A DNA stretch of 64,000 nt from a virus, in the IMG/VR virus record IMGVR_UViG_3300046352_000068, positions 1 to 64,000 of that record; one strand, given 5' to 3'. How positions within the stretch are numbered: position 1 is the first letter of the stretch; each line of letters begins with the position of its first letter. Below are positions 6,269 to 13,569 of the stretch, in pieces. The translations under genes were made by a program, and so were the position numbers. The notes below the pieces were generated by a model. The model made no database searches, was not told where the DNA came from, and saw nothing but the letters and a program-made list of their open reading frames with translations.

Positions 6269-6496
6269 ATGCAAAAGACATTCAAATTAAATTCATTAGG
6301 CGATAAATACCAGGTATTCATTAAGCCTAAAACAAAGTTAACCACCATTCAAACGGGTACGGAGGAAATAAATTTTTACTTTGGTCGGCCTGAATACATC
6401 CAGGCAGAAACGGAGTACCTCACAAATTTTCTAGAACATAGACTATGTATGAGCATGGCAAACGAAATTAAATCTTATATTTTAAATAATATCTAG
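6269..6496 (+). CDS. Hypothetical 75-residue protein
   Basis: Short protein with a beta-rich first half and a helical C-terminus (ETEYLTNFLEHRLCMSMANEI). It shares the ending pattern 'T.(S)ITQFLN/TEFLR' with the following two small genes, hinting that 6269-6964 may be diverged paralogues. No family is recognised. Confidence 0.6.
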   Translation: MQKTFKLNSLGDKYQVFIKPKTKLTTIQTGTEEINFYFGRPEYIQAETEYLTNFLEHRLCMSMANEIKSYILNNI

Positions 6497-6497
6497 G

Positions 6498-6773
6498 ATG
6501 GAATACAATACAGGATTTTATATGGATGGTACGCCATGGGCGATACCTTTGAAGGAAGTGAGATTAAAAAAGCAATGGACCAAAAAAAGCGTCACGTTAT
6601 ATATGGCTTTCGAGGACAACCAAACGCCTTATTGGATAGAGGTGACTGAATTAGGAGATAACAAAAGGTCTGTATTAATTACGGGATCAATCCTTCAGAC
6701 CACCACATTATCGTTAACCGAATTTTTACGCAAATTTTCATCCTTAAAATTATCATGGCACGCAAAATCATAA
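6498..6773 (+). CDS. Hypothetical 91-residue protein
   Basis: It starts 1 base after the preceding stop. Beta-strand-rich, with Trp-containing turns and a C-terminal TTTLSLTEFLRKF segment resembling the ends of neighbouring small proteins. It overlaps the next gene by 19 bases. Function unknown. Confidence 0.6.
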   Translation: MEYNTGFYMDGTPWAIPLKEVRLKKQWTKKSVTLYMAFEDNQTPYWIEVTELGDNKRSVLITGSILQTTTLSLTEFLRKFSSLKLSWHAKS

Positions 6774-6964
6774 ATCAAGGCGAGTATAGCCTCCACGTGG
6801 TGGCCTCAGAAGCTGGGGTAATCATTGTAAAAGTATTCAAGCGAGGCGATAAAGACCTGATTGAATGCTCAATTTTCACCGAGCAAGGCGAAGCATTAAC
6901 GGACTATATTAGCCAGTTCACCACCAAAACCGAGTCAATCACTCAATTTTTAAATACAATTTAA
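6755..6964 (+). CDS. Hypothetical 69-residue protein
   Basis: Compact alpha/beta protein ending in ESITQFLNTI, similar to the ends of its two upstream neighbours. Starts within the 3' end of the previous gene and ends 1 base before the next start. Function unknown. Confidence 0.6.
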   Translation: MARKIINQGEYSLHVVASEAGVIIVKVFKRGDKDLIECSIFTEQGEALTDYISQFTTKTESITQFLNTI

Positions 6965-6965
6965 G

Positions 6966-7430
6966 ATGGCAAACATTTGTTTTAACTACATTCAAGCCTT
7001 TGCACATCCTGAGGCACTTGATAAACTTCGCGATCACTTGATTAAAGACAAAGATGTGGACATAGTGGACATTGGCGATCCGATCGATGGCGAACTAACA
7101 TTCACCGTAGAGTCTAGATGGTCACCACCTGCGGAGTGGGTATGTGAACTAACTGAGAAGTTCTCAGGCGTTTTAATTGAATGCGAGTACGGGGAAATTG
7201 GCTCGGACATATGGGGTAAGTTTGGTTTTCGGGATGGTGTGTTATTGTTTACAATGGAATTACCATACCTTGAAGGCAGGCACAAATCTATGGTGTGGAA
7301 TGAGTTCCTTGAATGCGAGGTGTTACGTAGGCTAGATAGTGCGGATTCATTCGAGGGTTTTATTGAAGACTTTACTTTCTGCAGTGAAGAAGAAATAAAC
7401 GAACTAAAAGAAATCTATTATGAGAATTAA
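6966..7430 (+). CDS. Api92-like ferredoxin-fold protein
   Basis: A 154-residue protein resembling the Api92-like family of phage proteins. It begins MANICFNYIQ, then a helix, a negatively charged beta-sheet and the block FTVESRWSPPAEWVCELTEKF followed by EYGEIGSDIWGKF, which matches the family's 'W.PP..w...l...y' and 'E.g.d..G' pattern. The function of this family is unknown. It overlaps the next small gene by 11 bases. Confidence 0.6.
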   Translation: MANICFNYIQAFAHPEALDKLRDHLIKDKDVDIVDIGDPIDGELTFTVESRWSPPAEWVCELTEKFSGVLIECEYGEIGSDIWGKFGFRDGVLLFTMELPYLEGRHKSMVWNEFLECEVLRRLDSADSFEGFIEDFTFCSEEEINELKEIYYEN

Positions 7431-7560
7431 AATAGAGGCAATGTACCTAGACTGGTTGAACAATTTCATTACGCTGGATGCTTTCGCAGATTATTACGAG
7501 ATCAGTAAGTTTAAAGCACTTAGAGTTATCAAAATCGGTAGACAATTAAATGGATTTTAA
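7420..7560 (+). CDS. Small 46-residue HTH-like protein
   Basis: ATG 7420 to TAA 7560. The segment TLDAFADYYEISKFKALRVIKIGRQLNG resembles a helix-turn-helix of the 'AEYYGISKSRAYRLIKLGR' kind, so it could bind DNA. It is too short for a firm call. It overlaps both neighbours (ATGA-type coupling at the 3' end). Confidence 0.55.
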   Translation: MRIKIEAMYLDWLNNFITLDAFADYYEISKFKALRVIKIGRQLNGF

Positions 7561-7879
7561 CGAATGGGCAAAGTATTCGGGGATAGGGAGTACCTGCGAA
7601 TACGACGATAGAACGATGCAGTTCATCGAGCAATACAATAACGCAACATTTCAAACTTACATGGACAATGAAAGAAAGAACAGAGCAATTCAGAGAGCTG
7701 ATCAGATCAGGGCTCAAAGGGGGGAGATTTTATCTGCCAACAGCAAGCGGTCGAACAGTACAGTTCCAGTTCACCAGGGACGCGATCACCAAGAAGTTCA
7801 TCCTAAAATGTTTCGATGGGCGGGACTGGTTGTGGACATCATACGACAATGTGTCCGCAAATTTACTAAGGGATTTTAA
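7550..7879 (+). CDS. Hypothetical protein, overlaps next frame
   Basis: A 109-residue frame. The first 45 residues (acidic, Tyr-rich, beginning MDFNEWAKYSG) look like real protein, while the second half (low-complexity Arg/Ser, then a basic stretch) looks like an out-of-frame reading of 7668-7907. Either two genes overlap by 212 bases, or this is the front part of a gene joined to 7668-7907 by a +1 shift near the AAAGGGGGG run at about 7727. Confidence 0.5.
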   Translation: MDFNEWAKYSGIGSTCEYDDRTMQFIEQYNNATFQTYMDNERKNRAIQRADQIRAQRGEILSANSKRSNSTVPVHQGRDHQEVHPKMFRWAGLVVDIIRQCVRKFTKGF

Positions 7880-7907
7880 CGAAATAATCGAGCAGTACAA
7901 TGACTAA
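7668..7907 (+). CDS. Hypothetical 79-residue protein
   Basis: It begins MKERTEQFRELIRSG and continues as a well-formed alpha/beta protein with three aromatic strands (FYLPTASGRTVQFQF; FILKCFDGRDWLWTSY) and an acidic helical end. Its stop overlaps the next ATG (7900), fitting the coupled arrangement of this operon. It is more convincing than the second half of the overlapping 7550 frame. Confidence 0.6.
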   Translation: MKERTEQFRELIRSGLKGGRFYLPTASGRTVQFQFTRDAITKKFILKCFDGRDWLWTSYDNVSANLLRDFNEIIEQYND

Positions 7908-8226
7908 CATGAAAGAAGAGTTTTTAGAAGAAGTCAAAGGCAAAGAGGTTCTTTGCGTGGACTTGAAGTATGGATACAGCTGGGTTGATCCTGATGATAA
8001 TGAGAGGCAAGCAGAGATTCAGTTAGTTGCGGCTTACTCACAAGAAGAGTATGATAAGTTTTTAGAAAAGCTAAATTTTGAATACGATGATGGCTTCGGC
8101 TCGCAATTATTATCAGGCATCATTTGGTACAAAGATGGTACTTGGTCTGAGCGTGGCGAGTACGATGGCTCAGAGTGGTGGGAACATAAGTCAAGGCCAA
8201 AATTTCCTCGTTACTTGTTGCCATGA
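7900..8226 (+). CDS. Hypothetical 108-residue acidic protein
   Basis: Strongly acidic, with Trp-rich C-terminal half (IIWYKDGTWSERGEYDGSEWW). ATG 7909 is an alternative start. It overlaps the next minigene start by 4 bases. Small acidic early proteins often act as inhibitors or DNA mimics, but nothing specific supports that here. Confidence 0.65.
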   Translation: MTNMKEEFLEEVKGKEVLCVDLKYGYSWVDPDDNERQAEIQLVAAYSQEEYDKFLEKLNFEYDDGFGSQLLSGIIWYKDGTWSERGEYDGSEWWEHKSRPKFPRYLLP

Positions 8227-8294
8227 AAACTAAAACAATAATCATTATTTGGATTGTAACCATATTGGTTGCATTAATTGGACATATACTATGA
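8223..8294 (+). CDS. 23-residue membrane minipeptide
   Basis: ATG 8223 to TGA 8294 encodes three Lys/Thr residues, then about 18 hydrophobic residues (IIIIWIVTILVALIGHIL). It overlaps the preceding stop and the following start by 4 bases each, so ribosomes would pass from gene to gene. A single-span membrane peptide is inferred. It could be chance, but coupling on both sides argues for a gene. Confidence 0.5.
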   Translation: MKTKTIIIIWIVTILVALIGHIL

Positions 8295-8449
8295 ACACAC
8301 TACATTGGATTGCGATTGCATTGTTTGTGATGGCATTAGTTTCAGGCTTGTTATTATTTATTGAGGCCACGTTTTTATTATTCACCACTGGCGTGCTGGT
8401 ATTAGCCATCGCCACTTATGTTAAAGATCGTGCAGAATCAAGGGACTAA
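8291..8449 (+). CDS. 52-residue two-span membrane protein
   Basis: ATG 8291 is chosen because it overlaps the previous stop (ATGA); the longer frame from 8249 would need a TTG start. Two hydrophobic segments (about 5-23 and 25-43) separated by a short acidic turn are followed by a charged tail VKDRAESRD. Size and topology fit a small inner-membrane protein such as a holin-type or superinfection-exclusion protein. Function not provable here. Confidence 0.6.
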   Translation: MNTLHWIAIALFVMALVSGLLLFIEATFLLFTTGVLVLAIATYVKDRAESRD

Positions 8450-8510
8450 AGCGACTATCCTACTGGTAGGTATCGCAGTATTATTAATCTTATTTTTTAT
8501 TATAGTATGA
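8418..8510 (+). CDS. 30-residue single-span membrane peptide
   Basis: ATG 8418 to TGA 8510. A polar N-terminus of about 11 residues (MLKIVQNQGTK) leads into a hydrophobic run of about 17. It overlaps the preceding membrane gene by 32 bases in another frame and the next start by 4 bases. Confidence 0.45.
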   Translation: MLKIVQNQGTKATILLVGIAVLLILFFIIV

Positions 8511-8842
8511 TAATATCAGACGTAGAAAAAATCGATAGAATCGCTAGGCGAATTTGTTATCGGCATCGTATCCGCAAGAGGGATATGTTTTTAAACACGA
8601 AGGCTTTCCCGATCGTATCGGCCAGGCATCATTTTTACACGCTATGTGATATGGAGGGCATAGCGATTTGGGAGATACAGCGGTACTGCGAGCGGTACGG
8701 GTATCCGATCGACCATGCGAGTGTGTTGTATGGTATCACTAAGATGAAGGAATTTGAAAAGAATCAGACTGGCACTAAGAATTTGGTGACGGCTAAATCA
8801 AAACAAGAACTAGCAAGAGAACGCGATGGAAGAAAAATTTAA
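8507..8842 (+). CDS. DnaA domain IV-like helix-turn-helix protein
   Basis: A 111-residue protein. The region about 35-82 (SARHHFYTLCDMEGIAIWEI, then HASVLYGITKMKE) follows the DnaA C-terminal DNA-binding pattern: Arg-containing first helix, hydrophobic middle, and 'D/Y-H-S-V' followed by a Tyr-Gly-Ile recognition helix. There is no AAA+ domain, so it would bind DnaA-box-like DNA without acting as an initiator ATPase. Possible roles are origin binding or interference with host initiation. A basic tail follows. Confidence 0.6.
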   Translation: MIISDVEKIDRIARRICYRHRIRKRDMFLNTKAFPIVSARHHFYTLCDMEGIAIWEIQRYCERYGYPIDHASVLYGITKMKEFEKNQTGTKNLVTAKSKQELARERDGRKI

Positions 8843-8948
8843 CGTGGCAGAGATTGCCTTCAAACAATTTACGATCGGTGTCATCATCGGCATCACCGGC
8901 ACATTGAGTGCATTACTATGTGCTTACATTTTAATTAGACTATCGTGA
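8826..8948 (+). CDS. 40-residue single-span membrane protein
   Basis: ATG 8826 to TGA 8948. A charged N-terminus (MEEKFNVAEIAFKQ) is followed by a hydrophobic helix of about 22 residues with several Gly. It overlaps the previous gene by 17 bases and the next ATG by 1 base (TGATG). It belongs to the local cluster of tiny membrane proteins. Confidence 0.5.
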   Translation: MEEKFNVAEIAFKQFTIGVIIGITGTLSALLCAYILIRLS

Positions 8949-9205
8949 TGGAAAATAAAGAATTAGATTATTCTGGAGATTTAGGATTTATGAATCCACG
9001 CTGGGATTTAGAAGAAGTTGAAATTGATAGAGACACTATGGTGCTATATAACACAAGTCGTTATTGGTATGTCTTTTTTGACCCCGCAACAAAACGAGGT
9101 ATTAATCAATATGGTAGAGTTGTCCTAGAAGATGCTACGGAATACTTAATATCGAGAGGCTTGATGGATACAAACTATAATCAAATTAAATACTTTGAAG
9201 AATAA
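8948..9205 (+). CDS. Hypothetical 85-residue acidic protein
   Basis: ATG 8948 overlaps the preceding stop and is preferred over the in-frame GTG at 8945. Acidic N-terminal half, Trp/Tyr-rich centre (NTSRYWYVFFDPATKR) and a helical end. The stop shares a base with the next ATG. No family is recognised. Confidence 0.65.
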   Translation: MENKELDYSGDLGFMNPRWDLEEVEIDRDTMVLYNTSRYWYVFFDPATKRGINQYGRVVLEDATEYLISRGLMDTNYNQIKYFEE

Positions 9206-9489
9206 TGCAAAGGATATCTAGATCCCGAGAAGGATTCGAGGAATCCAACACGGTCTGCCCCTGGTGTGGGCACGAGCATGATGTGAATGTCTTACGTAAG
9301 ATATTCGAACGCTCAAACAATGTGTGCACGATGCACACTACCTGCGATGAGTGTGATAAGCGTGTGCGGTTGCAACGCCACAAGCTAGGTCATTTTACAT
9401 TTTACAAATACATTGACTATAAAAAAAGACGTTTAATTAAATCTGGTCATGTGCCAGTACTACGCAATGGGACGCAAGATTACGCCTGA
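9205..9489 (+). CDS. Zinc-ribbon protein
   Basis: A 94-residue protein with CPWCGHEHD (near 18-26) and a second CDEC pair (near 48-51), the four-Cys layout of a zinc ribbon, followed by a strongly basic C-terminal third. It is likely to bind nucleic acid or contact host transcription machinery. It overlaps the next frame by about 20 bases. Confidence 0.65.
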   Translation: MQRISRSREGFEESNTVCPWCGHEHDVNVLRKIFERSNNVCTMHTTCDECDKRVRLQRHKLGHFTFYKYIDYKKRRLIKSGHVPVLRNGTQDYA

Positions 9490-9727
9490 TGGACTATTGT
9501 CCAAGACACGCAGACACCTTCGACAGAGAGGGTTGCGGTACGCAAGTGTGGTAGGTGGTAAGAATCTATTGGTGCTTAAAGCATCAGGCGATTATCATTA
9601 CCTACTCATCCAATTCGATGCTCTACCTGAGCACTGGTTGGAGCAACAACGCTACTTTAACATTAAGATAGCTAGTGCTTTAAATTACGAGCAATTAACT
9701 AACGCAATAGACAGATATTTAGTATGA
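9467..9727 (+). CDS. Hypothetical 86-residue protein
   Basis: A basic N-terminus (GRKITPDGLLSKTRRHLRQRG) precedes an alpha/beta domain ending in YEQLTNAIDRYLV. An in-frame ATG at 9449 would add 6 residues; 9467 is chosen to reduce overlap with the zinc-ribbon gene, but either is possible. The stop overlaps the next ATG by 4 bases. Confidence 0.6.
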   Translation: MGRKITPDGLLSKTRRHLRQRGLRYASVVGGKNLLVLKASGDYHYLLIQFDALPEHWLEQQRYFNIKIASALNYEQLTNAIDRYLV

Positions 9728-10110
9728 AAGCAACAGAATTAAGAATTGGAAATTTTGTAGAATTTGAAAATGAAGTTTTTAGGATGCACATTATTTCAGA
9801 ATCTTATCCAGTATTAGACACGGATTTATTCGGAGCTTATGTAGTTGAATGGGATAAACTTTACCCTATACCTTTAACCGAAGAATGGTTGGAGAAATTA
9901 GGATTCTGGTCAAAGTATAAATCAAATCATTTGAAATGGTCATTTTATGGATTCGACATAGATCAAGTTTCTGATGAAGATGAAAATGGAAATGAGATAC
10001 CTCAAGAACAGATTTTTCATTATGCATATCAATATGAAATTAAATATGTGCATCAACTTCAAAACCTTTATTTTGCTTTATTCGAAAAGGAATTAACTAT
10101 TAATCTATGA
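9724..10110 (+). CDS. Conserved Bacteroidota phage protein (KATELRIGN type)
   Basis: A 128-residue protein of a type often seen in Bacteroidota phages and prophages: N-terminal KATELRIGNFVEF, middle IPLTEEWLEKLGF, C-terminal YVHQLQNLYFAL. The function is unknown. The C-terminal block is often annotated only as hypothetical. It overlaps the next gene by 4 bases. Confidence 0.7.
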   Translation: MKATELRIGNFVEFENEVFRMHIISESYPVLDTDLFGAYVVEWDKLYPIPLTEEWLEKLGFWSKYKSNHLKWSFYGFDIDQVSDEDENGNEIPQEQIFHYAYQYEIKYVHQLQNLYFALFEKELTINL

Positions 10111-10295
10111 AGATTATGATTATGTTGCTCGTGTGCCTGAGAGTGGGGCACGATCCGAAGCGGTCTGAACCTGAGGTGGTGACAGATGCATTTATGATGG
10201 ACACTTTTGAGCCCATCACTGATTTTGAGAAGGTATATTTTGACGAACAAAAAGGATTACAGCAATGGACGAGAATAAACTGTACACAGCCATAG
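10107..10295 (+). CDS. Hypothetical 62-residue protein
   Basis: Short frame starting in the preceding stop. The first ten residues are hydrophobic (MKIMIMLLVC) and the rest is polar and acidic, so an exported or membrane-tethered peptide is conceivable. It overlaps the next small frame by 31 bases, so it is uncertain. Confidence 0.45.
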   Translation: MKIMIMLLVCLRVGHDPKRSEPEVVTDAFMMDTFEPITDFEKVYFDEQKGLQQWTRINCTQP

Positions 10296-10390
10296 AACAT
10301 GCTATCATCAAATGGGTTATTGATGGTACCAGGACAGCAGGTTCGTTAACAAGAGAGATAATTTTAATAATAGAACAACAAGTCAAATGA
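10265..10390 (+). CDS. Hypothetical 41-residue protein
   Basis: ATG 10265 to TGA 10390, overlapping the next ATG by 4 bases. The sequence DENKLYTAIEHAIIKWVIDGTRTAGSL forms a helix with polar end. No family is recognised; the coupling at its 3' end supports it as a gene. Confidence 0.5.
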   Translation: MDENKLYTAIEHAIIKWVIDGTRTAGSLTREIILIIEQQVK

Positions 10391-10575
10391 AAAAGAAGAA
10401 GGGAGAACCAGAATTAGAAGTAAGTGGAGTATTGATTATCAAGACTAGCAAAGGAAATATCAGGCAGGTTATGCTTACTGAAAGAGAGGCTGATGCTGTA
10501 TTATCGCTTGCCAGGGCAATGCACTCCGGACAACTTAGGGTTAGTGAAAAAGTTTTAGAAGGTATAACATTTTAA
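10387..10575 (+). CDS. Hypothetical 62-residue protein
   Basis: Lys-rich N-terminus, a beta-hairpin (SGVLIIKTSKGNIRQVMLT) and a helix (EREADAVLSLARAM). It resembles small basic phage proteins of unknown role. Followed by an 11-base gap before the next gene. Confidence 0.6.
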   Translation: MKKKKGEPELEVSGVLIIKTSKGNIRQVMLTEREADAVLSLARAMHSGQLRVSEKVLEGITF

Positions 10576-10586
10576 ACAACAAGACA

Positions 10587-11054
10587 ATGACAATACAACA
10601 ATGGCTTAAAGATGTTTACTATGATGAGTATGGACAATACTTGTGGTCTAAACAATCATCAGATGGTGGTAGTCAAATGATTGCTGAGATAAGAGGTTGG
10701 GGTGCTATACAGAACTCATTCCCTTATCAGGAACAAGCTACTAAATTCCAAGATGAAGTGGGTAAGTTTATTGCTGATGCTATCAATGAGAAGATTGATA
10801 AGTCACATATTGTACAAAAAGTTGTATCAGAAACATTAGAACAGTTGTTGCCACAAACAGCAGCTGGTCAATGGGTTAAGTTTGACTTCTATGACCTAAG
10901 TACACGACCAATAAAATCTGGTAAGTATCTAGTATGCAGAAAGGATGGTAACATACATTGGGAAACATGGAATACATCAGGATGGGCATACAATCACAAT
11001 TCAATCACGCACTGGGCAGTGATTAAATCACCTAAACAAGAAGAAAATGACTAA
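10587..11054 (+). CDS. DUF551-like protein
   Basis: A 155-residue protein. The last 45 residues (SGKYLVCRKDGNIHWETW, then THWAVIKSP) match the C-terminal pattern of DUF551 proteins: 'P..G.Yl....g......' ending in 'THWmp'. The N-terminal half is helical and unassigned. DUF551 proteins are frequent in phages and have no proven function. It overlaps the next gene by 8 bases. Confidence 0.6.
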   Translation: MTIQQWLKDVYYDEYGQYLWSKQSSDGGSQMIAEIRGWGAIQNSFPYQEQATKFQDEVGKFIADAINEKIDKSHIVQKVVSETLEQLLPQTAAGQWVKFDFYDLSTRPIKSGKYLVCRKDGNIHWETWNTSGWAYNHNSITHWAVIKSPKQEEND

Positions 11055-11241
11055 TGAACCAATAATTAGAGTCAATATGTCAGAAGATACATTTGATTTT
11101 CTTAATATATCTTCTTCAGTAATTTATATAAACGAAGAGAGATACTTTCAACCAGCACCAGTTTGGTATAAATCTACAGATGTGCCTGGTGAGTTTGAAG
11201 TATTTTTGGAAAATCCACTCAACCAAAAAGACAATGCCTGA
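11047..11241 (+). CDS. Hypothetical 64-residue protein
   Basis: Acidic beta-rich protein without recognisable motifs. It overlaps the genes on both sides by 8 bases, consistent with tight coupling. Confidence 0.55.
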   Translation: MTNEPIIRVNMSEDTFDFLNISSSVIYINEERYFQPAPVWYKSTDVPGEFEVFLENPLNQKDNA

Positions 11242-11512
11242 ATTTACAGCAGAGGTAGAAATATCTGAATGGGAGTATGTGCGGGAGTGCACAGACTCTG
11301 AAGTCTCAAGACTAATCAAAGAGATATATAGTCAACACGAAGAAGTATGGGAGTATGAGTTAAATAAATATAAGGCAGAGTTCAAAGCTCCCGACACTAG
11401 CTCTATTGCTACCACAGAATTCTTTGAGGCAATGCAAAAGATTAGCAATAACTATTTAAGATTATCATTTGAACAAGAGGAAATCATTTTAAATTTATCT
11501 AAATCATTATGA
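11234..11512 (+). CDS. Hypothetical 92-residue acidic protein
   Basis: ATG 11234 is preferred over the upstream in-frame ATG 11180, which lies deep in the previous gene. The protein is Glu-rich and helical (ISEWEYVRECTDSEVSRL, EEVWEYELNKYK). No family is recognised. Overlaps the next ATG by 4 bases. Confidence 0.6.
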   Translation: MPEFTAEVEISEWEYVRECTDSEVSRLIKEIYSQHEEVWEYELNKYKAEFKAPDTSSIATTEFFEAMQKISNNYLRLSFEQEEIILNLSKSL

Positions 11513-11817
11513 CACAAGAACAATTCAACGAGGCGTACGATACGCTATACAACCATGCAATGTCTATACGAAAGGCAAAGCAACCTGAGTACACGCTAGA
11601 AAATGCAGATATTCTGCACAACTTTAAAGAGTCAGCCAAGCGTGCTGGTGTCACTCCATTACAAGTGTGGTCAATCTTTTTTGATAAGCAATTGAGTTCA
11701 GTCCAAGCACACATTAAGAATCCTGATCTAAAACCTGCTGAACCTTTGTCATCAAGATTTGCAGATTTGTATAATTATTTATTGCTTGGCTATTGTTTAT
11801 TCCAAGAAAAAAATTAA
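11509..11817 (+). CDS. Helical phage protein, Nmad1/DUF1599-like layout
   Basis: A 102-residue helical protein with YTLENADILHNFKESAKRAG (near 28-47) and a C-terminal FADLYNYLLLGYCLF. The layout, with an Asn-Phe pair after an acidic turn, a Lys-containing helix and a D..NYL end, recalls small helical enzymes linked to nucleotide modification (DUF1599). The match is weak and the catalytic residues cannot be confirmed. It is a common neighbour of phage recombination genes. Confidence 0.5.
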   Translation: MTQEQFNEAYDTLYNHAMSIRKAKQPEYTLENADILHNFKESAKRAGVTPLQVWSIFFDKQLSSVQAHIKNPDLKPAEPLSSRFADLYNYLLLGYCLFQEKN

Positions 11818-11822
11818 ATTTG
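11793..11822 (+). promoter_or_regulatory. Promoter of the recombination operon
   Basis: TTG at 11793-11795, a 19-base spacer and TAAATTTG at 11815-11822 match the Bacteroidota -33/-7 promoter exactly. Transcription would start near 11829, about 19 bases before ATG 11848. Confidence 0.7.
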
Positions 11823-11847
11823 TGCATCATTTTAATCAAATAATATA

Positions 11848-12432
11848 ATGGAAAAAACGAAATCAGTATTCGAGGTATTGTCCTCGATTAATCTATCGTC
11901 TAAGGTAGAGAAGCGTGGGAATCTATCCTACATTAGCTGGGCAAACGCCTGGAGTGCAGTTAAACAACACTATCCTGAAGTTCAAAGAACAGTTTTTGAG
12001 ACAGTGGATGGAGTTAATTATTTCACTGACGGGAGTTCAGCTTGGGTAAAAGTTGGCATCACTATTAATAACATAGAGCACATTGAGACATTGCCGGTTA
12101 TGGATATGCGTAACGCATCTATACCAGTCGAAAGTATCACGTCATTTCAGGTGAATAAATCTATTCAAAGATGTACAGTGAAAGCGTTAGCTCTACATGG
12201 CTTAGCTTTAAACATTTATTTCAAGGAGGAATTTCAAGATGACCCTAAGCCTATTGTGGCCAAATCTAATGACAAGGTAGTGTTAGTGGTCGGTGACAAA
12301 AACTGGGAGAAAGTAGTCAACTATGTTGTCGATAATATAGGGCTCAAGTCTGAGGATGTATTTAAGAACCTATCCAAGAAGTATGAGTTATCAGATCAGG
12401 TAAAGTCAGCAATCAATAAACTTAAGAAGTAA
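11848..12432 (+). CDS. Sak-type single-strand annealing protein (DUF1071)
   Basis: A 194-residue homologue of DUF1071 recombinases, which anneal complementary single strands during phage recombination. Conserved blocks: GNLSYISWANAWSAVKQHYP (about 24-43), a central TDGSSAWVKVGI strand and the hallmark NKSIQRCTVKALALHGLALN (about 107-126), followed by an acidic EEFQDD. The C-terminal 45 residues form a helical tail. It is the first gene after the 11793 promoter and lies just upstream of a PD-(D/E)XK nuclease and an SSB-like gene, the usual partner set. Confidence 0.9.
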   Translation: MEKTKSVFEVLSSINLSSKVEKRGNLSYISWANAWSAVKQHYPEVQRTVFETVDGVNYFTDGSSAWVKVGITINNIEHIETLPVMDMRNASIPVESITSFQVNKSIQRCTVKALALHGLALNIYFKEEFQDDPKPIVAKSNDKVVLVVGDKNWEKVVNYVVDNIGLKSEDVFKNLSKKYELSDQVKSAINKLKK

Positions 12433-12845
12433 TGGAGACTATATTTAAAGAAGGTGATAGAGTATTCTGCTATAATCTTGGGGGTTGGGGTGAGGTAATT
12501 AAAATATTTAATGATGATAATCCTTTCCCTATTTATTGTTCTTTTGACTCAGGAAACAGCAATTTTACTAAAGAAGGCAGGTTTTATATGGATGGTCCAC
12601 CAATATTATCCTTCACCGAATATACCCTCGAAGGATTCAGCCAAGAGCGACCTGAGCCATTGCCTAAGAAAGGTCAGATTGTTTGGGTAAGAGATTGGGA
12701 AGGGCAAAGTTGGTTTATTGCTCATTATGTTCAAAAATCAAAGGGTGGATATTATGTAACACATAGAGACCCTCTTAGTATACATTTGAATGGAAGTACT
12801 TATAGATATTTAACAACCAAAAACCCATACGCAAATGAGCAATAA
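12432..12845 (+). CDS. Conserved hypothetical protein (SH3-like repeats)
   Basis: A 137-residue protein with two beta-rich modules, GDRVFCYNLGGWGEVIKIF and GQIVWVRDWEGQSWFIAHY, resembling tandem SH3/KOW-like barrels. Between them is LSFTEYTLEGFSQERPEP, a phrase common in Bacteroidota phage proteins found beside recombination genes. Function unknown. It overlaps both neighbours. Confidence 0.6.
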   Translation: METIFKEGDRVFCYNLGGWGEVIKIFNDDNPFPIYCSFDSGNSNFTKEGRFYMDGPPILSFTEYTLEGFSQERPEPLPKKGQIVWVRDWEGQSWFIAHYVQKSKGGYYVTHRDPLSIHLNGSTYRYLTTKNPYANEQ

Positions 12846-13569
12846 CATTTTAGAAACATTGAAAAACGATTCAGAATACTATTCTGGAATTGGTAAGCAG
12901 TACCTATCTAACTCAGATATTGGTGCTCTATTGTACAACCCTACGCAGTATGGTGTGCCAAAAGAAAAGACTCCTGCTATGCTTGCAGGGTCTTACTTTC
13001 ATACGTTCATCCTAGAGCCTGATAAGTTAAAGAACTTCATGGCAGTGGAGGCATCGACACGTACGACTAACTTGTACAAAGATGCGTTGGCCTCATCAGG
13101 TGCTGATATGTTATTACTTCAGAAAGAAGTTGATGATTGTGAACGCATGGCTAAGGCGTTGATGGGAAACCTCACGTTTTATGACATGATCCGTGACTCA
13201 GCTAATTCGTACGAGGTTCCGGCCATCGGTGAGATTGGTGGCATCCAATGGAAAGGTAAGTCAGACATTGTAGGAGATGAGATTCTTATTGACCTCAAGA
13301 CCACGGCTAACCTTGATGACTTCAAGTTCTCTGCACGCAAGTATAACTACGATTCACAGGCTTACATCTACAACCAGTTATTCGGTAAGCCTATGGTGTT
13401 TATTGCAGTAGAGAAAGATAGCTGTCGCACAGGCTTGTTTGAATGCTCAGATGAGTTCTTGGATCGTGGCAGGGAGAAGGTATACAAGGCTATCGATGTA
13501 TGGCAAAAGTTCTTCGGGCCAAATGCGACCGATGATATTACTCAGTATTTTAAATTAGAAACGTTATGA
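12835..13569 (+). CDS. PD-(D/E)XK exonuclease (YqaJ/DUF3799-like)
   Basis: A 244-residue nuclease that would resect double-stranded DNA to load the annealing protein. The N-terminus LSNSDIGALLYNPTQYG and AMLAGSYFHTFILEP (near 45-60) are typical of this family. The catalytic core is GKSDIVGDEILIDLKTTANL (about 140-160), giving D-x(n)-D-x-K, then a Tyr/Gln helix (YNYDSQAYIYNQLF). Position directly after the Sak-type annealase supports an exonuclease-annealase pair. Confidence 0.85.
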   Translation: MSNNILETLKNDSEYYSGIGKQYLSNSDIGALLYNPTQYGVPKEKTPAMLAGSYFHTFILEPDKLKNFMAVEASTRTTNLYKDALASSGADMLLLQKEVDDCERMAKALMGNLTFYDMIRDSANSYEVPAIGEIGGIQWKGKSDIVGDEILIDLKTTANLDDFKFSARKYNYDSQAYIYNQLFGKPMVFIAVEKDSCRTGLFECSDEFLDRGREKVYKAIDVWQKFFGPNATDDITQYFKLETL

